NCBI GenBank assembly: GCA_017503945.1
Contig: JAFVSB010000120.1
Coordinates: forward strand, 1-7,420
From: Clostridia bacterium
GTDB lineage: Bacteria; Bacillota; Clostridia; UMGS1810
Direction of reading: 5' to 3'
DNA length: 7,420 nucleotides
The notes below the pieces were generated by a model, which was not told the origin of the DNA, searched no databases, and worked only from the letters and a program-made list of their open reading frames with translations. The translations under genes were made by a program, and so were the position numbers. Shown one piece after another: positions 1 to 5,787 of this stretch (positions within the stretch are counted from its first letter, which is position 1; every line of letters starts with the position of its first letter).

Positions 1-48
1 GTGCCATTTTTTGAAGCAGCACTCTTAACAAGGGGTATAACTCAATAA
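1..48 (+). CDS. Possible 3' end of an upstream gene (partial)
   Basis: Frame 1 is open from the window edge to a TAA at 46-48 and would end in the peptide VPFFEAALLTRGITQ. The other two forward frames hit stops within the first 28 bases. A strong GC-rich hairpin starts five bases after this stop, the usual spacing for a terminator closing a gene, and that is the main reason to call it. Only 15 codons are visible, so no family can be named. It could instead be non-coding sequence. Confidence 0.35.
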   Translation: MPFFEAALLTRGITQ

Positions 49-52
49 TATT

Positions 53-81
53 ACAGGGCGGCCAACGGCCGCCCTGTTGTT
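53..81 (+). terminator. Rho-independent-type hairpin
   Basis: An 11-bp perfect stem, ACAGGGCGGCC (53-63) with GGCCGCCCTGT (67-77), closes a 3-base AAC loop. It is followed by TGTT and an AT-rich run rather than a clean T tract, so termination may be partial. It lies just after the possible stop codon at 46-48 and about 45 bases before the next gene, which fits the end of the upstream transcript. Confidence 0.65.
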
Positions 82-113
82 ATATTATGGCGTATTTTTT
101 CATATATATTATC

Positions 114-120
114 AGGTGAT
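114..120 (+). promoter_or_regulatory. Ribosome binding site for the DUF6512-like gene
   Basis: AGGTGAT lies three bases before the ATG at 124 and is a good match to the anti-Shine-Dalgarno sequence. It fixes the start of the following reading frame. A TATATT at 105-110 could be a -10 box, but no convincing -35 sits at the right distance, so no promoter is called here. Confidence 0.6.
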
Positions 121-123
121 AAT

Positions 124-624
124 ATGAATTTTAAAAAATGGCACATATGGGGATTTGTGTTTATCCTCGCTATGGGTGTGTTTTTGCACTTTGCCTATGA
201 GCTTTCGGGCGAAAACCATTTTGTAGGATATTTTTCGGCAGTAAGCGAAAGCGTGTGGGAACATCTCAAGCTTATTTTTTGGCCTGCGCTTTGGTTTTCG
301 GTGGCAGAATATTTTGCATATGGCAAGCACGAGAGCGATTTTTTTGCCGTGAAGATGTGCAGCATTTTTTGTGCGCTTGCTTTTATAGTGGTTTTTTTCT
401 ACACCTATTCGGGCATTTTGGGTTTTTCGCTTGCAGGGGTAGACATTGCAAGCTTCGTCTTGGCTAGTGCACTTTGTCAATACATAAGCTACCGCCTCTT
501 TATGGCAGACTCATCCGGTGACAGGGCAGATAATTTCAGAGGTCTTGTGGTGCTTGTACTTTTGGCATCATGCTTCATACTATGGACCTATTGTCCGCCA
601 AATCTCGGATTGTTTTGGGGTTAG
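124..624 (+). CDS. DUF6512-like multi-pass membrane protein
   Basis: This 166-residue protein is very hydrophobic, with about five membrane segments (near residues 8-25, 50-66, 77-96, 105-125 and 138-157), so it belongs in the cytoplasmic membrane. It shows a pattern I associate with the DUF6512 family of Clostridia: an N-terminal HFAYELSG block, SESVWEHLK (41-49) followed by FWP (52-54) and EY (62-63), TYSGILG (94-100), and a C-terminal WTYCPP block (154-159). Length and layout fit a complete member. The start is supported by AGGTGAT just upstream. The molecular function of the family is unknown to me; the conserved polar E, H and K residues at the start of the second membrane segment are the most likely functional site. 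It stands alone between a terminator-like hairpin and the first palindromic element, so it is probably its own transcription unit, unrelated to the pump operon. The family call is from memory of motifs, not a search. Confidence 0.8.
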   Translation: MNFKKWHIWGFVFILAMGVFLHFAYELSGENHFVGYFSAVSESVWEHLKLIFWPALWFSVAEYFAYGKHESDFFAVKMCSIFCALAFIVVFFYTYSGILGFSLAGVDIASFVLASALCQYISYRLFMADSSGDRADNFRGLVVLVLLASCFILWTYCPPNLGLFWG

Positions 625-658
625 GAGAAATATTATAAATTATTGTTTATCGGTTTAT

Positions 659-683
659 CAAAGGGGAGAAGCTCTCCCCTTTG
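659..683. other. Left-end hairpin of palindromic element copy 1
   Basis: A perfect 11-bp stem, CAAAGGGGAGA with TCTCCCCTTTG, has a 3-base loop (AGC). It lies 34 bases after the stop of the DUF6512-like gene. The following bases are TAACCCCTCTTT, not a T run, so it is either a weak terminator or an RNA 3'-end stabilising stem. In copy 2 the stem is identical and only the middle loop base differs (ATC). Confidence 0.7.
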
Positions 684-873
684 TAACCCCTCTTTGCCGC
701 TAAGTTTTGAAAGCGATTTTTTGAAAAAAGCTATAGCGTGCAAGCGCATACACAAAAACAGTTTCCTATGCTGTATGCGCTTGCAGCAGCGGCGCAAATA
801 GCTTTTGCGCGTCGTTCCGTGCGCATGGCTTTTGAAAAATTCCCGAATTATTAAATTTAGCGGCTAAAGGGGG

Positions 874-904
874 TATCAAAGGGGGAAAATATCCCCCTTT
901 GATA
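874..904. other. Right-end hairpin of palindromic element copy 1
   Basis: A perfect 13-bp stem, TATCAAAGGGGGA (874-886) with TCCCCCTTTGATA (892-904), has a 5-base loop (AAATA). It mirrors the left-end hairpin, with five G:C pairs instead of four, and sits just inside the right terminal inverted repeat. Confidence 0.7.
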
Positions 905-972
905 AATCACTAAACAATAATTTATAATTCAATTAAAACATGTGTTCATATTACTTCATTTCGGCTATTGTG

Positions 973-1011
973 AAAAGTCAACAAAACGGATTTTGTGATG
1001 TTGACTTTTTT
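973..1011 (+). promoter_or_regulatory. Inverted repeat overlapping the -35 box (operator or terminator)
   Basis: AAAAGTCAACA (973-983) and TGTTGACTTTT (999-1009) are perfect 11-bp complements around a 15-base spacer. Two readings are possible. As DNA, the half-sites GTCAACA and TGTTGAC have centres 22 bases apart, about two helical turns, and the right one contains the -35 box TTGACT, so a dimeric repressor such as the adjacent MarR protein could block polymerase here. As RNA, the stem is followed by a T run (1006-1011) and looks like an intrinsic terminator that would stop read-through before the operon. I cannot decide between them from sequence. Confidence 0.55.
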
Positions 1012-1029
1012 CTTTGTGGATGTTATCAT
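1001..1029 (+). promoter_or_regulatory. Predicted sigma-A promoter of the efflux operon
   Basis: A -35 box TTGACT (1001-1006, 5/6 to consensus) and a -10 box TATCAT (1024-1029, 5/6) are separated by exactly 17 bases. TG at 1021-1022 makes an extended -10. Transcription would start near 1036, giving a leader of about 57 bases before the MarR gene. No other sites of this quality were seen in the gap, and the genes behind it are packed too closely to need another promoter. Confidence 0.7.
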
Positions 1030-1045
1030 ACATAATATTAAACTT

Positions 1046-1060
1046 GGTTAAATATCAACC
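1046..1060 (+). promoter_or_regulatory. Candidate MarR operator dyad near the transcript start
   Basis: GGTTAAATATCAACC is an imperfect palindrome: the four outer pairs on each side match and two inner positions do not. It lies about 10-25 bases after the predicted transcription start, a usual place for an autoregulating MarR protein to bind. MarR sites cannot be predicted from protein sequence, so this is only a candidate alongside the larger repeat at 973-1009. Confidence 0.35.
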
Positions 1061-1092
1061 GTGGAAAATAATGGCGAATTATGGGGGAAATA

Positions 1093-1551
1093 ATGAATAC
1101 ATATTGCATGCAAATCGAAAAAATCTTAAATACCTTGCGGCGAGTGGATGTGTCTGATATTTTTGATGACGATGTTTCTGCACCCGAATTTTTGATGCTG
1201 CAGCTTATCGACCGTATATCCAAAGAATCGGGCACCTGCGGTGTGTGGGTTTCGGAGCTTGTGGAGCAGCTGCCGGTTACTGCTCAGGCAGTGTCCAAGC
1301 TGCTGCGCTCCATTGAAAGCAAAGGCTTCATCAACAGGCTCACCGCTGCTGCTGACCGCAGGCGTACCGAGGTGAGAATGACCGATTACGGCAAGCAGTT
1401 GTATATGCACCTTGCCATGAAATATGCTAATCTTATGGACATGGTATATGCAGATTTTGAAAAAGATGAATTTGGCGAGTTTTTGCGTCTTACTGAGAAG
1501 TTTGTCAATTCGTATGCCAGATATATAAGTGATTTAAAAGTGGAGAAATAA
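1093..1551 (+). CDS. MarR-family transcriptional regulator
   Basis: A cytoplasmic dimeric winged-helix DNA-binding protein that probably represses the pump operon it leads. From the ATG at 1093 it is 152 residues, typical for MarR. The winged HTH spans about residues 48-104: a VWVSELVEQL helix, the recognition helix TAQAVSKLLRSIESKGFI, then the wing with DRRRTEVRMTDYG (88-100), a close match to the family DxRxxxxxLTxxG signature. Helices on both ends would form the dimer interface. I prefer ATG 1093 because GGGGGA (1083-1088) sits four bases before it; the in-frame ATG at 1081 adds four residues but has no clear ribosome binding site. The pump gene begins 24 bases after its stop, so the two are co-transcribed. 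MarR repressors are generally released by small hydrophobic or phenolic ligands; the ligand here is unknown. Activation rather than repression cannot be excluded. Confidence 0.9.
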   Translation: MNTYCMQIEKILNTLRRVDVSDIFDDDVSAPEFLMLQLIDRISKESGTCGVWVSELVEQLPVTAQAVSKLLRSIESKGFINRLTAAADRRRTEVRMTDYGKQLYMHLAMKYANLMDMVYADFEKDEFGEFLRLTEKFVNSYARYISDLKVEK

Positions 1552-1560
1552 CATATCTTT

Positions 1561-1566
1561 GGAGGA
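1561..1566 (+). promoter_or_regulatory. Ribosome binding site for the RND pump gene
   Basis: GGAGGA sits nine bases before the ATG at 1576. It is a strong Shine-Dalgarno sequence in the 24-base gap after the MarR gene and confirms the pump start. Confidence 0.75.
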
Positions 1567-1575
1567 CATTAAATT

Positions 1576-4500
1576 ATGAAGCTATACGAAATTTCTGTCA
1601 AAAAGCCTGTTGCGGTGACAATGGCAGTGCTCATGTTTGTGGTCATAGGCTTGTATTCGCTGACCATGCTGCCAATTGAAATGACTCCCGACATGGAGCT
1701 TTCGATGGCAGTTGTTGCCACAAGCTACTCAAATGTAGGCAGCGAAGAAATTGAAAACATGGTCACAAAGCCCATCGAGGGCATCATATCGGGCATAAGC
1801 GGTGTGGATACAGTCTCCTCGCAATCGTCGGAGGGTGTGTCCATGGTGATGGTGCAGTTTGCCAACGGAACAGACATGGACAAGGCCGTTGCCGACATTG
1901 AAAGCAACCTCAATCTTATTGAAGCCATGCTGCCCGATGGTGCAGGAGACCCCATGGTGCTCAAGCTCGATACCGACATGATGGCGACTGCTCAGATGAG
2001 CATAGCATACGAGGGCTATGACCTCGTGCAGACCAAACAATTTGTTGACGAAACCTTAGAAAACAAGCTCAAATCCGTCAGCGGTGTGGCAAATGTGTCG
2101 GTCAGCGGCGCTCAGAACAGGCAGATAGATGTATACATAAATCCGTCGGCGCTCTATGGCTATGACATGAGCCTCACCGATGTTGCCAATGCTATTGCCG
2201 CGCAAAACATGAATCTGCCTGCAGGCACCACCAATGCCCTTGGCAGAGAGCTTTCGGCAAGGGTGCTCGGCAAATTTGACAGTGTAGATGATATCCGCGC
2301 AGTGCCTCTTATGACTAAAAACGGTCAGGTTATCAACCTCCGTGATATTGCCGAGGTCGAGGATTCTTTTTCCGACGTTTCAGGCATAGCCCGACTCAAC
2401 GGCTCCGAGGCAATATCTGTGACCGTGACCAAAGAGTCCGATGCCAACACTGCCGATGTGGTCGACGGCATATATGCCGCTCTTGATGAGCTGTGCCGTG
2501 CCAATCCAAAATTCACATACAACATGACCATGGAACAGGGCACCATGATAAAGGACTCTGTAAGCTCAGTGGCAAGCAATGCCATCACAGGTGCACTCCT
2601 TGCTGTAATTGTGCTTCTTTTGTTCCTCGGCAGCATACGCACCTCTCTTGTCATTGACATATCAATGCCCATTTCTGTTATAACAACATTCATAGGCATG
2701 TATTTTTCAGGCATGTCGCTCAATGTGGTATCTTTGGGTGGTCTTGCTCTTGGTGTGGGCATGCTTGTGGACAACTCGGTTGTTGTGCTTGAAAACATAT
2801 TCCGCCACAGGACTCTCGGCTCCAATGCCGAAAAAGCCTCTATCAAAGGCACAGGCGAGGTTGTTGGCGCGGTTATTGCATCTGTGCTTACCACCTGCAT
2901 AGTGTATGTGCCCATTCTTTTTATAGACAACATGATGGCGGTGATGTTTAAGCAGCTTGCTTTTTCCATCATCTTCTCTCAGATAGCATCTGTGCTCACC
3001 ACTTTTTTGCTCATTCCCATGCTTTCTGCCCGCATAAAAACTTCAGATTCTGAGAGCAAACGCCTTGGCAAATTTCTTGCTCCGTTCAATCGCATGATGG
3101 ACAAAGGCTACAAGCTCTATGAAAAGAGTCTGCGCTTCTCACTTTCGCACCGCAAGAGTTTTGTGGCGGTTGTGCTCATTGTGTTTGTACTTGCAATGTT
3201 TACCTTGTTTAACATCGGCATGGAGCTTATTCCTTCTGCCGATTCAGGCACAGTGACCGTGAGTGTGTCGCTTCCATCAGGCACGCCGCTTGAAGACACC
3301 GATGCAATGACAACTAAGATAGAACAAATCATCACATCCAACAAAAATGTGAAAGATGTGTTTTCCCTCGTGGGTTCAGGCGGTGACGCGGCAAGCACTT
3401 TAATGGGAGCAGGTCAGAGCAATTCAGCATCAATTACAGTGACCCTTGTCGATTTTGACGACCGAAGCGCCTCCGACGAAGAAGTGGTAGGCGAGCTCAG
3501 AGAAGCTCTTGCCGACATCTCAGGTGCCGAGATTGAAATTTCTGCCCAAAACATGGCCATGGCATCGGCATCATCTGATGAAATGAGCATACAGTTCAGC
3601 GGAAGTGATGACAAGCTCCTCGAGCAATATGTGCTCGATGCCGAAAAGGTGCTTGCGCAAATCGACGGTGTGGCGGAAACCTCCACTTCAATAGCCGACA
3701 GCAAATATGAGCTTCACATACGCCCCAACAGTGCCAAGGCACTCATGCACGGTCTCACTCCCGTGCAGACTGCTGCACTGGTTGACAACATAATATCGGG
3801 CGTCACAGCTTCGCAATATTCAGAGGGTGGCAGCGAATATGACATAAGGTTAAAATATCCCTCCGACTATGCCGACACCTACGAAAAACTGCGCACCATG
3901 CGCATCAAAACTCCACTCGGCAGTTGGGTGGCTGTGTCGGACATTGCAGACTTGAGCGTTGAAGAGGGCTACACCTCGCTTACCAGAGTGGATCAAAAAA
4001 GGGTGCTCACATTGTCTGCCAAACTCCATGGCACCGACCTCGGCACTGCCACGGCAAAATTTGATGAGGCCATGAAGTCGCTTCCCGCGCCCGATGGCAT
4101 CATGCGCGAATCATCGGGCAGCTATGAGATAATGATTGACGCCATGAGCCAGCTGTTTGTTGCCATTTTGCTCGGCATTCTTCTCATGTATATGATAATG
4201 GCGGCACAGTTTGGCAGCTTGATTCAGCCGTTTATAATCCTCGGCACCATTCCTCTTGCCATGATAGGTGTTGTGCTTTCACTCGTTGTCACAGGCAGCA
4301 GACTTTCTGTCGTTTCGTGCATAGGCATTCTCATGCTCATGGGTATCATCGTAAACAATGCCATAGTTCTCATAGAGTTTATCAATCAATCAAAAGAAGA
4401 AAACCCATCTGCTTTGCGCAATGACCTTATTATAAAGGCAGGCATCACGCGCATGCGCCCCATTCTCATGACCTCGCTCACTTCTATTCTCGGCTTTTTG

Positions 4501-4698
4501 CCCATGGCACTGTCGGGAGACGGTGGCTCGGCAATGATGCAGCCGCTGGCAATAGTTCTTTTGGGAGGACTATTGGTGGGAACTTTCCTTACGCTCTATC
4601 TGATTCCTGTTTTGTATTCGGCAGTAGATGAAAGATTAGAGCAGCGCAAATCCAAAAGAAGCGCAAAACACATAAAGGAGGATGATATATCATGCTAA
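1576..4698 (+). CDS. RND efflux pump permease (HAE1/AcrB-like)
   Basis: A proton-driven inner-membrane exporter of amphiphilic compounds, trimeric in known relatives. At 1040 residues it has full family length and the duplicated RND layout: TM1 near 12-32, first porter loop about 33-330, TM2-TM6 about 336-480, TM7 about 527-546, second porter loop about 550-855, TM8-TM12 about 859-1022. TM4 carries GMLVDNSVVVLENIFRH with D399 and N400, where AcrB has D407 and D408; TM10 carries IIVNNAIVLIEF with N927 and N928 near the position of the AcrB relay lysine. This D/N, N/N pattern is common in HAE1-type pumps outside Enterobacteria, so the pump is probably functional, with one acidic relay residue. 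The TM1-porter start (PIEMTPDMELSMAVV) is also typical. The substrate cannot be read from sequence; the MarR neighbour suggests drugs or bile- or lipid-like molecules. The last 7 bases overlap the TolC-like gene, implying translational coupling. Confidence 0.95.
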   Translation: MKLYEISVKKPVAVTMAVLMFVVIGLYSLTMLPIEMTPDMELSMAVVATSYSNVGSEEIENMVTKPIEGIISGISGVDTVSSQSSEGVSMVMVQFANGTDMDKAVADIESNLNLIEAMLPDGAGDPMVLKLDTDMMATAQMSIAYEGYDLVQTKQFVDETLENKLKSVSGVANVSVSGAQNRQIDVYINPSALYGYDMSLTDVANAIAAQNMNLPAGTTNALGRELSARVLGKFDSVDDIRAVPLMTKNGQVINLRDIAEVEDSFSDVSGIARLNGSEAISVTVTKESDANTADVVDGIYAALDELCRANPKFTYNMTMEQGTMIKDSVSSVASNAITGALLAVIVLLLFLGSIRTSLVIDISMPISVITTFIGMYFSGMSLNVVSLGGLALGVGMLVDNSVVVLENIFRHRTLGSNAEKASIKGTGEVVGAVIASVLTTCIVYVPILFIDNMMAVMFKQLAFSIIFSQIASVLTTFLLIPMLSARIKTSDSESKRLGKFLAPFNRMMDKGYKLYEKSLRFSLSHRKSFVAVVLIVFVLAMFTLFNIGMELIPSADSGTVTVSVSLPSGTPLEDTDAMTTKIEQIITSNKNVKDVFSLVGSGGDAASTLMGAGQSNSASITVTLVDFDDRSASDEEVVGELREALADISGAEIEISAQNMAMASASSDEMSIQFSGSDDKLLEQYVLDAEKVLAQIDGVAETSTSIADSKYELHIRPNSAKALMHGLTPVQTAALVDNIISGVTASQYSEGGSEYDIRLKYPSDYADTYEKLRTMRIKTPLGSWVAVSDIADLSVEEGYTSLTRVDQKRVLTLSAKLHGTDLGTATAKFDEAMKSLPAPDGIMRESSGSYEIMIDAMSQLFVAILLGILLMYMIMAAQFGSLIQPFIILGTIPLAMIGVVLSLVVTGSRLSVVSCIGILMLMGIIVNNAIVLIEFINQSKEENPSALRNDLIIKAGITRMRPILMTSLTSILGFLPMALSGDGGSAMMQPLAIVLLGGLLVGTFLTLYLIPVLYSAVDERLEQRKSKRSAKHIKEDDISC
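4674..4681 (+). promoter_or_regulatory. Ribosome binding site of the TolC-like gene, inside the pump gene
   Basis: AAAGGAGG, a near-perfect Shine-Dalgarno sequence, lies ten bases before the ATG at 4692 and within the last codons of the pump gene. It settles the overlapping start. Confidence 0.75.
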
Positions 4699-5783
4699 AA
4701 AGAACAGTTGCACTGGTGATGTCATCAGTTTTGGTATTTTCGGCAGCTTCGGCATATGCTTCAGACGCTCAGCCTCTTTCGCTTGAATCTGCCATCTCAA
4801 TGGCAAAAGAGTACAGTCCCGAGCTTGAAATGGCAGATGCCAACAAAACAAGCCTCTCTAAGCAGGTCAAAGCCGCTGCTGAGGCAAAGAAAGAAAGCAA
4901 GAATCTGCCAATTGTTGTAAGCTCAAATTTTGATATGTTATATGTGAAAAACGGATACTATGTCAATATGTACAGTGCCTACCTTGACCTTGCCTCCGAC
5001 GAGCGCAAAAAGATCGAGGCGGGAATTGCATATGGTGTCACCGAGAAATACTACACCTGCAAAAACACGCTCAGGCTTTGTGAGGTGGCACTCAGCGGAG
5101 TTCACAGAGCTGAGGACAATCTTGCCGTAACAAAGCAAAAATATGAGCTTGGCATGTGCACTCAGTTAGATGTTGCAAATGCCGAAATTGCTCTTGAAGA
5201 AGCAAGAAACAATCTTTTGAGTTCTCAGCAAAACAATGACCTTGCCATGCATAGCCTTAAAATAACTCTCGGGGCAGCCGACAGTGCAGCATTCAGCCTC
5301 ACCGATTCCTTAACTGTTCCAAGCTTTGAACACGATCTTGCGGCCGATACTGCCAAGGCGCTTGAAACGCGCTATGATGTCAAAGCACTCAAGGTGAGTG
5401 CAGACCTTTCGGAAAAATATTACAAAACCTCGGGAGTGCTTGGCGAAGAAAACCCAAAATACCATACTGCCTATGCCGACTATCTTTCAGCTACCCACAA
5501 CTATAACACAGGCAAAAGAAACATAGCTTTGCTAATCAAGAGCGCCTATTATGATGCAATAAATGCCGCAAATGCCGCCTCGGTTGCCCAAAAAAAGCTT
5601 GATTACAAAAAGAAAGAGTATGAAGTAAACAAGCTTCGTTTTGAAATGGGCATGATAACTTCGTCTGTGCTCACCGCTTTGTCCGATGAGCTCACCATGA
5701 CGGAAATCTCATATGAAAATGCACTACTTACTTACAAACTTGCGGTAGAGAACTATAATTATCAGATAACAGTGGGGGTATAA
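4692..5783 (+). CDS. TolC-family outer-channel-like protein, short form
   Basis: An exported protein of 363 residues. A signal peptide is clear: MLKR, a hydrophobic stretch (5-19) and a likely cut after AYA (residue 23). The mature part begins with LSLESAISMAKEYSPELEMA, the helix that opens TolC/OEP domains. The two-fold TolC repeat is visible: a first-half motif KYELGMCTQLDVANAEIALEEA (150-171) and a second-half counterpart LRFEMGMITSSVLTALSDEL (315-334), each after a long helix and followed by a Leu/Ala/Asn-rich helix. Proteobacterial TolC-type proteins are roughly 420-470 residues, so this one is shorter. The segments that would supply barrel strands (about 70-100 and 245-270) are small, and no lipobox is seen. 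Its start overlaps the pump gene by 7 bases and the adaptor begins 4 bases after its stop, so it is surely part of the same pump. In a single-membrane host it might bridge the cell wall; in a diderm host it would be the outer-membrane duct. Confidence 0.85.
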   Translation: MLKRTVALVMSSVLVFSAASAYASDAQPLSLESAISMAKEYSPELEMADANKTSLSKQVKAAAEAKKESKNLPIVVSSNFDMLYVKNGYYVNMYSAYLDLASDERKKIEAGIAYGVTEKYYTCKNTLRLCEVALSGVHRAEDNLAVTKQKYELGMCTQLDVANAEIALEEARNNLLSSQQNNDLAMHSLKITLGAADSAAFSLTDSLTVPSFEHDLAADTAKALETRYDVKALKVSADLSEKYYKTSGVLGEENPKYHTAYADYLSATHNYNTGKRNIALLIKSAYYDAINAANAASVAQKKLDYKKKEYEVNKLRFEMGMITSSVLTALSDELTMTEISYENALLTYKLAVENYNYQITVGV

Positions 5784-5787
5784 AAAC

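Larger units (their letters stand above)
632..928. repeat. Palindromic MITE-like element, copy 1 (complete)
   Basis: The 297-base element is bounded by perfect 18-bp terminal inverted repeats, ATTATAAATTATTGTTTA (632-649) and its complement (911-928). Inside each end is a strong hairpin: 11-bp stem 659-669/673-683 on the left and 13-bp stem 874-886/892-904 on the right. Next come complementary arms, for example GCCGCTAA (696-703) with TTAGCGGC (857-864). The core can fold as a closing stem (726-738 with 822-833) around two hairpins: a perfect 14-bp stem (739-752/772-785) and a 7-bp stem (792-798/804-810). Its first 99 bases match the second element at 7196 with about seven differences. It has no coding capacity worth calling. 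I see no convincing target-site duplication. It begins seven bases after the upstream stop codon and may work as a transcript 3' end, though no hairpin has a classic T tract. Confidence 0.8.

Noticed and set aside
83..110. Promoter for the DUF6512-like gene
   Set aside because: TATATT at 105-110 could be a -10 box, but the nearest -35-like hexamers are 14 or 22 bases away, so the spacing is wrong.
112..480. 122-codon open frame on the - strand over the DUF6512-like gene
   Set aside because: It is Lys/His-rich without a recognisable domain and is antisense to a membrane protein with clear motifs and its own ribosome binding site.
518..703. 61-codon open frame on the + strand running past the DUF6512-like stop
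   Set aside because: It is a shifted frame of the membrane protein running into the repeat element, with no ribosome binding site or protein-like character.
726..833. tRNA-like or other classical RNA gene in the element core
   Set aside because: The junction fold resembles a cloverleaf, but there is no anticodon arm, T-loop sequence or CCA end, and the core sequence is not shared with copy 2.
632..928. CRISPR array
   Set aside because: The repeats are inverted arms of a single palindrome, not regularly spaced direct repeats, and no cas genes are present.
2325..2972. 215-codon open frame on the - strand inside the pump gene
   Set aside because: It lies wholly antisense to a strongly supported RND gene, and its translation (Met/Ser/Thr-rich, no domain pattern) is what a reverse frame of that gene would give.
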